From positions 1 to 64,000 of the forward strand of contig NZ_BDBX01000014.1 of NCBI RefSeq assembly GCF_001613205.1: 64,000 bases of DNA, read 5' to 3'. Shown in pieces: positions 8,407-18,827 of this stretch (position 1 is the stretch's first letter; each line of letters opens with the position of its first letter). Source of the stretch: Nocardia sienata NBRC 100364 (lineage in GTDB: Bacteria; Actinomycetota; Actinomycetes; Mycobacteriales; Mycobacteriaceae). The position numbers were made by a program, and so were the translations under genes. The notes beneath the pieces were generated by a model. The model ran no database searches, was not told the DNA's origin, and was given only the letters and a program-made list of their open reading frames with translations.

Positions 8407-9678
8407 CGTGACCCGGCGCAGCGCAGCAAGCGGGTCGGCGTACAGCGCGCTCAGCGAGGTGACGACGGCCGCGAACTCCTGCACCTTCGAGGCGTACCCG
8501 GTGACCCGGATATCCGTGGGCGGCAGCATCGTGGATTCGTTGAAGGCACGCGCCACATGCGCGAGGCCCGGGCGGTAGGTCGTGAACGCCTGCCCGCCGA
8601 GCACCACCCGATCGGGGTTGAGCATGTCCCGCACCAGTGCCACGGTCCGGCCGAGGACGCCGGCCCGTTCCGCCAGCAGTTCGCGGGCCGGGTCGGAACC
8701 GTGCGCCGCCGCCCGGTAGAGGTCGGCGATGCTGGAACTGGCTTTACCGTTGTGCGCGGGGATGATTCCCCGCCCGACAGCGCGCGCGTGCAGCCCGCGG
8801 TCGCCGACGGTCGCCTCCAAGCAGCCGCGCCGGCCGCACGAGCATTCGACGTCGGAGCCGGTGGGCAGATGCGCGATCGAACCCGGACCGTTGCTCGGCG
8901 TGTGCACCCGGCCGTCGAGGGTCACCGAGATTCCCGCGGTCTCCCGGACATAGAAGTAGAGGCTGCTGCCGTGCGCGGCCCGGCCGTGGTCCTCCGCCGC
9001 GTCCTGGCTCACGCCCGGTAGCAGCAGTTCCGAAGCGGCCATGGCCTCGACGTGCGGGGCGATCGTCACCGGGAGGCCGAGGACCTCACTGAACACCGCA
9101 CCCACCGGCGCGGCCTGCCAACCCAGTTTCGGGTGGTCGACGATACCGGTACCGGGATCCACTCGGCCGCCGATCGCGACGCCGACCCATAACGGAGTAC
9201 GCCGGTACCAGCGCTGCAGAAAGGATTTCGCGCTGTGCGCGACGGTTTTGACGGCGAACTCCTGGCCGGTCTGCGGGGTGGCGATGGTGAGGCCGCCGAG
9301 GATCCGGCCGCGCAGATCCGAGACCACGATCCGGGTGGACGCGGCGCCGATGTGCACACCGAGGGTTCCGAACGTGTCGTGGTCGACCTCGAACGGCACC
9401 CGGGGCCTGCCGACCGCGCCGGAGGCGGTCAGATCGGCGCGCTCACGCAGCAGACCGGCGGTGAGCAGCGAGGACACCTGCCGATTGACGGTGGCGATGC
9501 TCAGTCCGGTGGCCCGGGCCGTCTTGTCCCGGAACACCGGTCCGGTGGTGGCGGCCCGCAGCACGGCCGCGGCGGGGTTGTCCGATAACCGCAGATCAGG
9601 GGCGACCACCGGACGAGGAACTCGGGTACGAACAGTGGAAGCCTGCGGCGCGGTGCGTTCGGCGGTACGGACAGCCAT
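8401..9678 (-). CDS. ROK-family transcriptional regulator
   Basis: A 425-residue ROK (repressor, ORF, kinase) protein. It has a winged HTH near residues 40-95 (FRDKTARATGLSIATVNRQV) fused to a sugar-kinase-like domain with the zinc-binding CSCGRRGCLEA signature near residue 280. The ATP-binding DxGxT segment is weak (VHIGAASTRIVV), so a sugar-sensing repressor without kinase activity is more likely than an enzyme. The ATG at 9678 has GAGGAAA 6-12 nt upstream. A leaderless Cys-rich leader ORF lies 80 bp upstream. No sugar-metabolism gene is adjacent, so the regulon is unknown. The stop codon lies in the palindromic repeat. Confidence 0.87.
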   Translation of the reverse strand: MAVRTAERTAPQASTVRTRVPRPVVAPDLRLSDNPAAAVLRAATTGPVFRDKTARATGLSIATVNRQVSSLLTAGLLRERADLTASGAVGRPRVPFEVDHDTFGTLGVHIGAASTRIVVSDLRGRILGGLTIATPQTGQEFAVKTVAHSAKSFLQRWYRRTPLWVGVAIGGRVDPGTGIVDHPKLGWQAAPVGAVFSEVLGLPVTIAPHVEAMAASELLLPGVSQDAAEDHGRAAHGSSLYFYVRETAGISVTLDGRVHTPSNGPGSIAHLPTGSDVECSCGRRGCLEATVGDRGLHARAVGRGIIPAHNGKASSSIADLYRAAAHGSDPARELLAERAGVLGRTVALVRDMLNPDRVVLGGQAFTTYRPGLAHVARAFNESTMLPPTDIRVTGYASKVQEFAAVVTSLSALYADPLAALRRVTA

Positions 9679-9758
9679 ATGAATTTCCTCGATGAATATT
9701 TCCCGCGAAACGGGATATGCCTACAACTGCAACGAGGCGGCTGGGAGATTCGAATCGC

Positions 9759-9866
9759 TCAACCGCGGCAACGGCGGCAACACAACTCGCGAGTGAGGGG
9801 CAGACGCAGACCCAGCGCGGCGGTCACATAGGTGACCTTCCGCGAGTCGGCGTTGCTGGTAGACAT
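9759..9866 (-). CDS. Cys-rich leader peptide upstream of the ROK gene (35 aa)
   Basis: A 35-codon ORF in the ROK leader: ATG at 9866, TGA at 9759, ending RELCCRRCRG. A TAATTT hexamer (9874-9879) stands 7 nt before the ATG, the leaderless promoter pattern. Clustered cysteine codons near the end of a short leaderless ORF match the cysteine-responsive attenuating leader ORFs described in mycobacteria, where ribosome pausing controls the downstream gene. The 80-bp gap to ROK contains a small TCCCG/CGGGA hairpin. Translation and a role in ROK control are inferred, and no sulphur gene lies downstream. Confidence 0.55.
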   Translation of the reverse strand: MSTSNADSRKVTYVTAALGLRLPLTRELCCRRCRG

Positions 9867-10062
9867 AACGAATAAATTAACATCTCCGCGGGCGCAACAC
9901 CAAGGTTTCCGCGATCTTCGTCTCGCGCGCCCGGGCGTTCGCCCTGCTCGACCCCATATTCCCGGTACCTCCCCGCCCGACTTCCCGTCGTGCACAGTCA
10001 TTCTCGGCAGCCCGCGGTGTGGTATCGGCCTCGTACCCGGCCCGTGGTGAATTCGAAACATC

Positions 10063-10225
10063 GACCTACCCCAATTCTCCGTTGACATCCGGGAAATAAG
10101 GGTCCGGTCGAGACCTCCCAATTCGCCGTCGGCGCCCGGAGAATATTGTCCGCCGACCTCCGGAAAATATCGCCGACCCGTGCGCGGAGAGAATATTGTC
10201 CGCGCGGCGGCGGAGAATCGGCGCG
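10063..10225. repeat. Degenerate tandem array of about 24-bp repeats
   Basis: About seven imperfect units at 23-26 bp spacing, resembling CCGGAGAATATTGTCCGCCGA. The clearest start at 10138, 10162, 10186 and 10212, and poorer ones occur back to about 10063. The AT cores stand out from the GC-rich surroundings. The array is 145 bp upstream of the PE-like/PPE-like/EspG cassette. A regulator- or nucleoid-protein-binding array is the simplest idea. The rest of 9867-10368 holds no recognisable gene. Confidence 0.55.
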
Positions 10226-10368
10226 CCTCGGAATGCCCCGGCGTGTCGCCCGACCCATATGCCACCGCACTCCCGCCAGCACGCCCGGCGAACCGCGAAG
10301 ACCCTGGTACACGGCATTTTCCGCTGCTATGCTCCGAGCGCACGGTGGGGAGTCGAAGGGGGAAGACG

Positions 10369-10743
10369 ATGCCCGTACCAGATCTGGGCCAATCGGCAGC
10401 CGTCCGCCTGTACGAGGCGGCGCGGGCCGGAGAGTTCCATATGTCCGAAGCGGCCGCCCGCGGCCTGGCCGAATCGTGTGACCGGCTCGCGGAGCGAATC
10501 CGGCAGGCGCGAATGAGCGCGGCCGCCCTCACCGAGGTGCGGGGGTTTCCGGATCTGCCGTCGGGACATGCGCTGACGCGAGGTTTCGCCGCGAAGGGTC
10601 AGGAGTACTTGGACACCCTCACTGCCTTCGAACAGACAGCGCTGCGACACAAGGCCGCGTACCTGGCGGCCGCCGCGCTTTTTCTCGAGGCCGATGCCGC
10701 CAACAGCGCGGCCCTCACCGGCACGGTGGCGGATACCGCATGA
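10369..10743 (+). CDS. Small helical PE-like protein of an ESX-associated cassette
   Basis: A 124-residue, Ala-rich, all-helical protein with no signal peptide. I infer it to be the PE-like partner because it sits directly before a PPE-like gene and espG. It lacks an obvious Pro-Glu start, a WxG turn and a strict YxxxD/E export motif (the nearest is a Tyr in an Ala-rich helix close to the C-terminus). The ATG at 10369 is preceded by AAGGGGGAAGACG, a good ribosome site. It could instead be an unrelated small helical protein. Confidence 0.6.
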   Translation: MPVPDLGQSAAVRLYEAARAGEFHMSEAAARGLAESCDRLAERIRQARMSAAALTEVRGFPDLPSGHALTRGFAAKGQEYLDTLTAFEQTALRHKAAYLAAAALFLEADAANSAALTGTVADTA

Positions 10744-10846
10744 CATGCGGCAGTATGTCCGATTACGCAGGGGTGCAGAAAAATTGAACCATGCGATCCG
10801 ATGCGCCGCGACGGTGCGCCGGATCGCGCAACCAAGGGGGCCGACA

Positions 10847-12535
10847 GTGGCGCAGCAGGGGCAGCCGGGTACCGCGGGGGCGGGCACAGACCCGGCCTAC
10901 GTACCCGACCGTGAAGTATTCGGCGCGTACACCCATCAGCAGATCTGGGACCTGGTACAGGAAGTACTGGCACCGGCCGAACTGAGCCGTCTCGCGGATA
11001 CCTGGGGTCATACCGCGACCGCGGTGGAAACGGCCTTCGACGAATTCGCCCGCGATCTCGCCCGCTTCTCCGGTGACTGGTCGGGTCTCGCGGCGGTGGC
11101 CGCGGCGCGGGCCGCGGCCACGTTCGTCCAGGCCGGGGACGACGCCGTCGCGGTCTGCCACGTGGTCGAGAATTTGCTGTCGGCCGATTCCGCGGCCGCC
11201 GAATCCGTTCGCGCGGCGATCCCGCCCCCACCGAGCCCCTACCTGCCGGATCCCGACCCTGCTGTCGAGGCGGCCACCGGCGCGCGGCGGCGCACGACCT
11301 ACAACACCGCCGCGGCGACCCTGACAGCCGAGGCCCAGGACGCGATGACCTTCGGCTACAACCCGACCATCCCGGCCAGCGGGGACGCCGTCCCCCGATT
11401 CACCCCGCCGGGGGCCGGGGCTGCGGAAGACGAACCGCCCACGGCGGGGCCGCCGGCACTACCGGACTCATCCGCGGCGGCGCCGCCATCCCAGGAAACA
11501 GTCGCCCCGCCGTGGTCGGCGAGCCCGGCGCCGGACGGCGCCCAGGAAGAGCCGGCCCACGATCCCGCTCCGGATCCCGGAGCCCCCGTCGCCGTACGCG
11601 GCGGGGAAAGCGACGGTTCACCGGCAGCAGCACCGCGGCCGGCCGCCCAGATCGCGGCGCCGGAGTCCGCACCCACGGCGCCACCTGCCGGTACATCCGA
11701 ACCCTCTCCGGATGCGTCGGCGCCGTTGTCGAGTACACCGGCGTCACCTCGCGATCCAGCAGCGCTACCTCCCGATACGGCCGCGCCGCCGCCCCGTACG
11801 ACGGCGCTGTCCTCCGGCGCAGTGGTCGATCCATCCGACTCCACGCCGGAAAGCAACGCTGCCGGTTCGGCCGACACCTCCCCGGCCGCGCTGTCCACTT
11901 CCACTGCGCCCACCGTGGACCGTGCCGCCGCGGACGGCGCCGGGGCAGCCGGTCCGACCCGGGCACAGGGTCCGGTACCGCAGGCAGCCGGGTTCCTGGA
12001 CCGAGGCGATACGAGCCCCGTTCCCGCGGCGGTACCACCCCGACCGCCCGCGTCGGCCGGATGGAGTCCGGCAGAACCGGCCGGCCGCGCCGACACCGCC
12101 CCCGGATCACCGTTCGGCGGCCACCGGCCGGGCTCGGTCAACTCATCGACACCGGCCACGCCCCAGGCGACCGATCCCGACGCAGGCGCCGCGGCCGTCC
12201 AGAGCGAACAGATAGCCCGCTCGGCCCCCTCCCGCCCGACCACCGAGGCGCCACGCGACCCATTCGCTCCCACGGGCGCCGGGGTGGACCCGGCGGTGAC
12301 CGAGCGATCCGAACACCCCTGGGCCCGGACGGTGCGACCGAGCGGATTCCCGCTGCCGGCCGCACCCGGACCGGTGCCGTCACGGACACCCGATCGCGAA
12401 CGCAGCAGTCCGGAATATCTGCACGCACCGAACGAGCAGCTGACCGCTACACCGCCCGCCGTCCCGCCGGTCTTCGGTGAGTACACCGAGGCCGAGGAAC
12501 CGGACAGAACCCGACCGGGTGACGGGAAACACTGA
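10847..12535 (+). CDS. PPE-like ESX substrate with long Pro/Ala-rich tail
   Basis: A 562-residue protein. The first 170 residues are helical with a W-S-G turn at about 78-80, the position and type seen in PPE/WXG100 proteins exported by type VII secretion. From about residue 220 to the end the sequence is a disordered Pro/Ala/Ser/Thr-rich tail. The GTG at 10847, with AAGGGGGCC upstream, is preferred; the frame stays open upstream to 10694 but without a good start. The stop overlaps the espG start by one base. Export through an ESX system encoded elsewhere is inferred. Confidence 0.72.
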   Translation: MAQQGQPGTAGAGTDPAYVPDREVFGAYTHQQIWDLVQEVLAPAELSRLADTWGHTATAVETAFDEFARDLARFSGDWSGLAAVAAARAAATFVQAGDDAVAVCHVVENLLSADSAAAESVRAAIPPPPSPYLPDPDPAVEAATGARRRTTYNTAAATLTAEAQDAMTFGYNPTIPASGDAVPRFTPPGAGAAEDEPPTAGPPALPDSSAAAPPSQETVAPPWSASPAPDGAQEEPAHDPAPDPGAPVAVRGGESDGSPAAAPRPAAQIAAPESAPTAPPAGTSEPSPDASAPLSSTPASPRDPAALPPDTAAPPPRTTALSSGAVVDPSDSTPESNAAGSADTSPAALSTSTAPTVDRAAADGAGAAGPTRAQGPVPQAAGFLDRGDTSPVPAAVPPRPPASAGWSPAEPAGRADTAPGSPFGGHRPGSVNSSTPATPQATDPDAGAAAVQSEQIARSAPSRPTTEAPRDPFAPTGAGVDPAVTERSEHPWARTVRPSGFPLPAAPGPVPSRTPDRERSSPEYLHAPNEQLTATPPAVPPVFGEYTEAEEPDRTRPGDGKH

Positions 12536-13239
12536 TGGATTGGGTGTTCACGCCGGACGAGTTCGGTCATATCTGGCAGACCGAGACCGGGCTCGACCGG
12601 TGGCCCCACCCCATAGACCTGGCTCCCCGAGCCACCGTCACCACCGAGAGCGCACGGGCCGCGCTGGAGCTGGACTCCCGGTTTCCGCCGAACAGCGATG
12701 CCGATCTCACCGGTACATTGCGCTTTCTCGCCCGCACCGATGTCACCCGGGTGACCGTCTTCGGCGACGAATTCGACGGCGACCGGCGCCTCCCCGACCC
12801 GATCCTCGCGCTCGCCGTCGCCTTCGGGAACTGGGGCGCGGTGATCCGCGCGTATTCGGGGCAGGTGAGCATCACGGCCTGTCACGCCCGGAATATCGGT
12901 AAACACCTCGCTACCGCGCTCGGCCCGGCCGGACCCGGAGCCCTTCCGGCCATGCGAGCACCACGGGAAGCCGTTCTCTGCCCGGACCCGGGCCGGCCTC
13001 GGCCCGGCCGGGCCGAGCGACTGCGCGAGATCCTGCACCGGCCCATCGACGCACGGGGGTTCCTCACGGTCTCCATCGCCCCGGAGGACCCGATGTCACC
13101 GCCACCGGTACACCGCACCTGGCTGGATTTCACCGGCGACGGCCGGTACCTGCTGGCCGCGGGCAGCCATCTGACGCTGACCCCGGTCGGCGAATCCGAT
13201 CTGGCCGCCGAACTCACCCGGCTGGCCCGGATACGCTGA
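12535..13239 (+). CDS. espG: ESX secretion-associated protein EspG
   Basis: A 234-residue EspG-family cytosolic chaperone. Family members bind the tip of the PE/PPE heterodimer and deliver it to the type VII apparatus. Recognisable features are the N-terminal MDWVFTPDEFGHIW, the central beta-sheet segment with VFGDEFDG, and the C-terminal ELTRLARIR helix. The start codon overlaps the PPE-like stop (TGATG), so synthesis is coupled to its presumed client. No EccB/C/D/E or MycP core genes are present in the window, so this is an orphan substrate-chaperone cassette. Confidence 0.82.
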   Translation: MDWVFTPDEFGHIWQTETGLDRWPHPIDLAPRATVTTESARAALELDSRFPPNSDADLTGTLRFLARTDVTRVTVFGDEFDGDRRLPDPILALAVAFGNWGAVIRAYSGQVSITACHARNIGKHLATALGPAGPGALPAMRAPREAVLCPDPGRPRPGRAERLREILHRPIDARGFLTVSIAPEDPMSPPPVHRTWLDFTGDGRYLLAAGSHLTLTPVGESDLAAELTRLARIR

Positions 13240-13263
13240 CCCGCGCACAGGCCGGAGCGCGGG

Positions 13264-13836
13264 TCACTTCTGCTTGGCGGCAGCCTTCATCTGTTTCTTG
13301 AAGGCGCGTACCTCGAGCAAGGTCTCCCCGTCGACGATATCGGCCGCCGAGCGCCGCGATCCGGGTTCGGCATAGTCCCCGGCAGCCGCTTCCCATCCGG
13401 CCGGGCGCACCCCCAGCTGCTTACCGAGCAGCGCGAGGAATATCCGGGCCTTCTGGTCGCCGTAACCGGGCAGCGCTTTCAATCTCTTCAGCACTTCTTT
13501 GCCGTCGGGATCGCCGGCGGTCCAGATGGCGGCCACGTCTCCGTCGTAGTGCTCGATCACGTAGCGGGCGAGGTCCTGGATCCGCCGGGCCATGGACCGG
13601 CCGTAGCGGTGGATGGCGGGCGGCGTCGCGGCCAGCTCCTCGAACTCGGCCTGGTCCGCGGTGGCGATCGCGTGGATATCCAGTCCGCCCATCCGGTCGG
13701 CGAGCTTCTTGGGGCCCCGGAAAGCGTGTTCGAGCGGGTACTGCTGGTCCAGGAGCATCCCGATCAGCAGCGCCAGCGAGCTTTCCGAGAGCAGCTCGTC
13801 GGCCTCGGGTTCCTGCGCCAGACACAACTTGGCCAT
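13264..13836 (-). CDS. HhH-GPD-type base-excision repair protein
   Basis: A 190-residue protein resembling the actinobacterial HhH-GPD family of uncharacterised glycosylase-like proteins. The helix-hairpin-helix is seen at LKALPGYGDQKARIF (about residues 125-140), after an all-helical N-terminal half with LLIGMLLDQQ. There is no four-cysteine Fe-S loop. The ATG at 13836 (MAKLCLAQ) is chosen over upstream in-frame codons because homologues start there. A role in base excision is inferred from the fold only. Confidence 0.8.
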   Translation of the reverse strand: MAKLCLAQEPEADELLSESSLALLIGMLLDQQYPLEHAFRGPKKLADRMGGLDIHAIATADQAEFEELAATPPAIHRYGRSMARRIQDLARYVIEHYDGDVAAIWTAGDPDGKEVLKRLKALPGYGDQKARIFLALLGKQLGVRPAGWEAAAGDYAEPGSRRSAADIVDGETLLEVRAFKKQMKAAAKQK

Positions 13837-13896
13837 GCCCTGCTCCTCACTCTGGACTACCAGCGATGATCCCACGGGCACTGTGCCGTTCTCCGC

Positions 13897-13902
13897 TAGG
13901 CT
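13897..13902 (+). promoter_or_regulatory. Probable -10 element, leaderless methyltransferase transcript
   Basis: TAGGCT lies 7 nt before the ATG at 13910, with no ribosome-binding site between, consistent with a leaderless mRNA. Confidence 0.45.
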
Positions 13903-13909
13903 CGCCCCC

Positions 13910-14767
13910 ATGCCAGACACGGCGACAAAGCCACCCACCACACTGGATGGACACGGACCCATGGACAGTTTCGGGTTACGCCCCGACCGTTTCGATGCCG
14001 CGGGCCAGGATCAGCTGGTCGATGTCCGCGATCTACAGGCCACTCTTCCGGGACTCACCCGGCTACGCGACTGGGCCCACGAAGCCCTGGCGCTGCAGCC
14101 GGGTGAACACGCGGTCGATATCGGCTCCGGCACCGGATCGGAGGTGATCACCTTCGCCGAGGCGGTAGGGCCCACCGGTTCGGCAGCGGGTGTGGAACCC
14201 GATCCGCACCTGCTCGCCGCCGCCGTCGCGCGCGCCGCCGAGGCGCGTTCGTCGGCCACATTCCATTCCGGTGACGCCTACGGCATCCCGTTCGGGTCCG
14301 CCACCTTCGACGCGGTGCTGTGCGAGCGGGTGTTCCAGCATCTGACCGCACCCGCCCGGGCCGCGCGCGAAATCGCCCGGGTACTGCGTCCCGGGGGCCG
14401 GGCCGTGGTGATGGATGCCGACTGGGGATCTGCCATCGTGCACCCCGGCGAGCATCGCGTGGTCCGCGAGGTCGTGGACACGCTCGTCTCGGCGACGACC
14501 AACCCCTACTCGGGCCGCAGGCTGGCGGGTCTGCTGACCGCGGCCGGGCTGGAGGTGGAGAGCACCGGCTCGCAGGCACTGATCCAGGACCGTTCGGCCG
14601 GAGCCGGAGCGTTGGTCAGCCGGGTCTCCGCCATGGCGGTGGCCCGGCGGGTGATCACCGAGGCCGAGCGCGAGAAACTACTCGCCGATCTGGCCCGGGG
14701 CGCGGCGGCCGGTGATATCCACCTCTCGGTGACCATGTTCGCCGTGCACGTCCGCAAACCCCGCTGA
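13910..14767 (+). CDS. SAM-dependent class I methyltransferase
   Basis: A 285-residue Rossmann-fold methyltransferase. Motif I is VDIGSGTGSEV (about 73-83); the acidic end of strand 2 is GVEPDPHLL; motif IV is FDAVLCERVFQHL, then the RVLRPGGRAVV loop. It resembles UbiE/COQ5-like small-molecule methyltransferases. The substrate is unknown. It is divergent from the HhH-GPD gene with 73 bp between starts, and convergent with aspC. Confidence 0.85.
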   Translation: MPDTATKPPTTLDGHGPMDSFGLRPDRFDAAGQDQLVDVRDLQATLPGLTRLRDWAHEALALQPGEHAVDIGSGTGSEVITFAEAVGPTGSAAGVEPDPHLLAAAVARAAEARSSATFHSGDAYGIPFGSATFDAVLCERVFQHLTAPARAAREIARVLRPGGRAVVMDADWGSAIVHPGEHRVVREVVDTLVSATTNPYSGRRLAGLLTAAGLEVESTGSQALIQDRSAGAGALVSRVSAMAVARRVITEAEREKLLADLARGAAAGDIHLSVTMFAVHVRKPR

Positions 14768-14786
14768 CCTCCGGGTCTTCCGGCTC

Positions 14787-16458
<1,672 letters not shown>

Positions 16459-16546
16459 GGGGACCCCGCGCACCCGGCAGAGCCCGTTGACCCTTGCTGC
16501 CTTCCGGCCCTGGGGGAGTTCACAGGATGCGCGCCGCGCGGGATCC
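16459..16546 (-). ncRNA. ffs: Small signal recognition particle RNA (4.5S)
   Basis: The minus strand carries the invariant SRP domain IV core: GGGCCGGAAGGCAGCAAGGG followed by the GGGCTCTGCCGGGTGCG return strand. The ends GGATCCCGCGC and GCGCGGGGTCC pair over 11 bp with one G-U, giving an RNA of about 88 nt. It binds Ffh for co-translational membrane targeting. End positions are estimated from pairing. Confidence 0.93.
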
Positions 16547-16693
16547 GTCGGCCAGTGTAGCGGCTTCCCCCGGTCGCGCGCCGCAGGGGGCCGGAACCGC
16601 TCGCACCGGCCGGGCCCGAGTCGGCCCCGTGCTCGCTACCATTCTCCTGAGCCGGAGGGGGATATTCCCTCACCACACGAGGGGATGGCGAGG

Positions 16694-17785
16694 ATGACCG
16701 AGGAGAATCCGCCGGAGCACGAACGTGCGGAGCAGACAAAGTGGTGGGAGACACCCGGCGGGGCGGGCGAGCCGGGGCCGGATAGCACCCCGGGCGCGGA
16801 TCCGACAATGGTGAACCCGAATGCCGCCGCGCAGTTCCCCAGCGGCCAGAACCCGCACCCGGCGGCGCCGCCGTACTCGAGCGATCAGCAGGCGTATCCG
16901 AGCGGCCGGCAGCCCTACGCGAGTGAGCAGCAGCCGTACGCGAGCGGTCAGCAACAGCAGTACCCCGGCGGACAGCAGCATCCGAGTGGTCAGCAGCAGC
17001 ATCCGAGCGGCGGGCAGCAGTTCCCGAGCGCGCAACAGCAGTATTCGAGCGGGCAGCAGTACGCCGGCGGGCAGCAGCCGTATCCGGCCCCCGGCCCCGC
17101 GTGGCAGTCCGGACCGTCCCATTTCGGAACCCCCACCGGATACGGGGCCGCTGCGGCCGCTCGATCACGGTCGAAGAACAACACGGCCCTGATCGTGGTC
17201 GGTGTGGTGCTGTTCGTCATCCTGTTGATCTGCGGGATCGGGGGAATCGCGCTGGTGAATTCCGACTCGGGGTCCGAGGGGGCCGGCGGCGACTACGGCA
17301 TGGAGAACGTCACCAACGCCTGTGACCTCGTCGACGCCTCCGTCCTGGACCAGTGGGCCGCCAACCGCGACGAGACCACCCACCAGGAGCACGCCCCGGC
17401 CAGTTACGGCGGCGGCTCGCTGGACTGCCAGGTCGACAATGAGGGCACCGGCTCCAACAGTGCCCGGCTCGGTCTCGATGTCACCTTCGACAGCGAATAC
17501 GGCTCATACGGCTACGACGACTGGAAGAAATCCGATACCGCCACCACCGGCACGGATTACTCCTCCGGCGCGGTGAACGGGCTGGGCGAGGACGCCTACT
17601 ACTCCTCCCAGGTCAACGATTACTCGTCGTTCCAGACCCTGGACTACACGGTCGCGGCCAAGGACAGCAATATCTCGGTCAAGGTCGACCTGTACATCAG
17701 CTACGACGGGGTGGTGGATCGGTCGACTGTGGACCGGATCTGCCGGGACCAGATCCGCAAAGTACTCGACGAGCTGCGCAAATAA
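16694..17785 (+). CDS. Hypothetical membrane-anchored protein with Gln/Ser/Tyr-rich repeats
   Basis: A 363-residue protein. Residues about 55-140 are low-complexity repeats of the type GQQQYPSG; one TM helix follows (ALIVVGVVLFVILLICGIGGIAL, about 164-186) and then an external domain of about 170 residues. That domain has three cysteines and ends in VDRSTVDRICRDQIRKVLDEL, loosely like DUF3558-type cell-envelope domains. The ATG at 16694 has GAGGGG 9 nt upstream; an ATG at 16685 is also in frame. A 17-bp hairpin follows. No function is assigned. Confidence 0.72.
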   Translation: MTEENPPEHERAEQTKWWETPGGAGEPGPDSTPGADPTMVNPNAAAQFPSGQNPHPAAPPYSSDQQAYPSGRQPYASEQQPYASGQQQQYPGGQQHPSGQQQHPSGGQQFPSAQQQYSSGQQYAGGQQPYPAPGPAWQSGPSHFGTPTGYGAAAAARSRSKNNTALIVVGVVLFVILLICGIGGIALVNSDSGSEGAGGDYGMENVTNACDLVDASVLDQWAANRDETTHQEHAPASYGGGSLDCQVDNEGTGSNSARLGLDVTFDSEYGSYGYDDWKKSDTATTGTDYSSGAVNGLGEDAYYSSQVNDYSSFQTLDYTVAAKDSNISVKVDLYISYDGVVDRSTVDRICRDQIRKVLDELRK

Positions 17786-17788
17786 ACA

Positions 17789-17826
17789 CGAATCCGCCGG
17801 TAGCAGGACTGCTACCGGCGGATTCG
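17789..17826. terminator. Bidirectional hairpin terminator
   Basis: A perfect 17-bp stem (17789-17805 with 17810-17826) and 4-nt loop GGAC separate the convergent hypothetical gene and tRNA-Ser(GGA). Confidence 0.8.
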
Positions 17827-17830
17827 GTGG

Positions 17831-17916
17831 CGGAGGATGCGGGATTCGAACCCGCGAGGGCTGTTAACCCAACCCGCGTTCCAGGCGAGCGCCATAGGCC
17901 ACTAGGCGAATCCTCC
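17831..17916 (-). tRNA. tRNA-Ser (anticodon GGA)
   Basis: An 86-nt type II tRNA. The GGAGGAT acceptor pairs with ATCCTCC, the anticodon loop is CTGGAAC, a long variable arm is present, and the T-loop is TTCGAAT. CCA is encoded just after the discriminator (17830-17828). Confidence 0.95.
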
Positions 17917-18100
17917 GCCGAGCAGCATACCTGCCACCCCGGCGCATCGTGAAAACGCCCGCTCATCCCCGGTCCGGACCCCGGCACACCGGCCGGTCTC
18001 ATAGCACGAATCCCGTTACCGGGCAAGATATCCAGCGGTTTGCCGCGCTGATCACCCAATTGTGACGGCCGTCGCGCCCGCTCGCGCCGACGGTGCCATT

Positions 18101-18799
18101 ATGGGCGCCGTGGATCCCCAGGTGATCGAAGTCGTTCAGAGTTCCCCGGCTTGGTGGCAGTCGTGGCTGCCACTGCTCGGTTCGCTCGTCCTCGGCGGCG
18201 TGGCGGTGATCGCGGTACTGGTCAACAACCGGACGAACCGGGATGCGATCGCCGCCGCCGACGAGCGTGCTCAGCGCACTCTGGCCGCGGCCGCCCAGCA
18301 ACAGAACGACAGCGCAAAACGCCAGGTCGACACTACCCGGCTGCAGCTCGACGCCGCCCATCACCAGGTCGAGTCCGCGCACGCCGTCGCGCTCGGGCAG
18401 GCCGGTGAGAACTGGCGCCGCGGCACCGTGGTCGCCGCGATAGCCGATACGCTGAGCATGTCCGGCCGTATCTGCCAGGCGCTACGGCGGGACGAGGAGT
18501 GGACCGACGAGCTCATCGGCGATCTGATCCACGATCTGGAGGACGGCTCGGAGCGAGCGAATGTGCTGCGCCTGGTCGGCTCGGACCAGCATTACAAACA
18601 ATGGCGCCGGCTGGCCGATACCCTCTCCGACGCGCTGCTGGCCGCGCTCACGCTACAGCGCAAGAAACTGCAGGACGCCCCGGCCGAGGAGATCCGCGCC
18701 GCACGCGACCACAAGAACCAGTTGCTAGGCGAGGTCCGGGCGGCCGAGCGCGAACTCATCGGCGCCACCCGCGAAGAGCTCGATATCGAACCGAACTGA
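18101..18799 (+). CDS. Hypothetical membrane-anchored coiled-coil protein
   Basis: A protein of about 232 residues. A single N-terminal TM helix (about 20-41) is followed by an Ala/Gln/Glu-rich helical region (about 45-110, probably coiled coil) and a helical C-terminal part. Topology suggests most of it is cytoplasmic. I do not recognise the family. The ATG at 18101 (MGAVDPQVIE) is preferred; a GTG at 18062 is also in frame. It is convergent with the acyltransferase gene. Confidence 0.65.
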   Translation: MGAVDPQVIEVVQSSPAWWQSWLPLLGSLVLGGVAVIAVLVNNRTNRDAIAAADERAQRTLAAAAQQQNDSAKRQVDTTRLQLDAAHHQVESAHAVALGQAGENWRRGTVVAAIADTLSMSGRICQALRRDEEWTDELIGDLIHDLEDGSERANVLRLVGSDQHYKQWRRLADTLSDALLAALTLQRKKLQDAPAEEIRAARDHKNQLLGEVRAAERELIGATREELDIEPN

Positions 18800-18827
18800 G
18801 CGGTCGGCGCGCGGCCCGGCCGGCCCC

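Noticed and set aside
10063..10225. CRISPR array
   Set aside because: Units are degenerate, about 24 bp apart with no distinct spacers, and no cas genes are in the window.
11356..13038. A 560-codon minus-strand frame
   Set aside because: It is the antisense of the Pro/Ala-rich PPE-like tail; codon use and Gly/Val richness mirror that tail.
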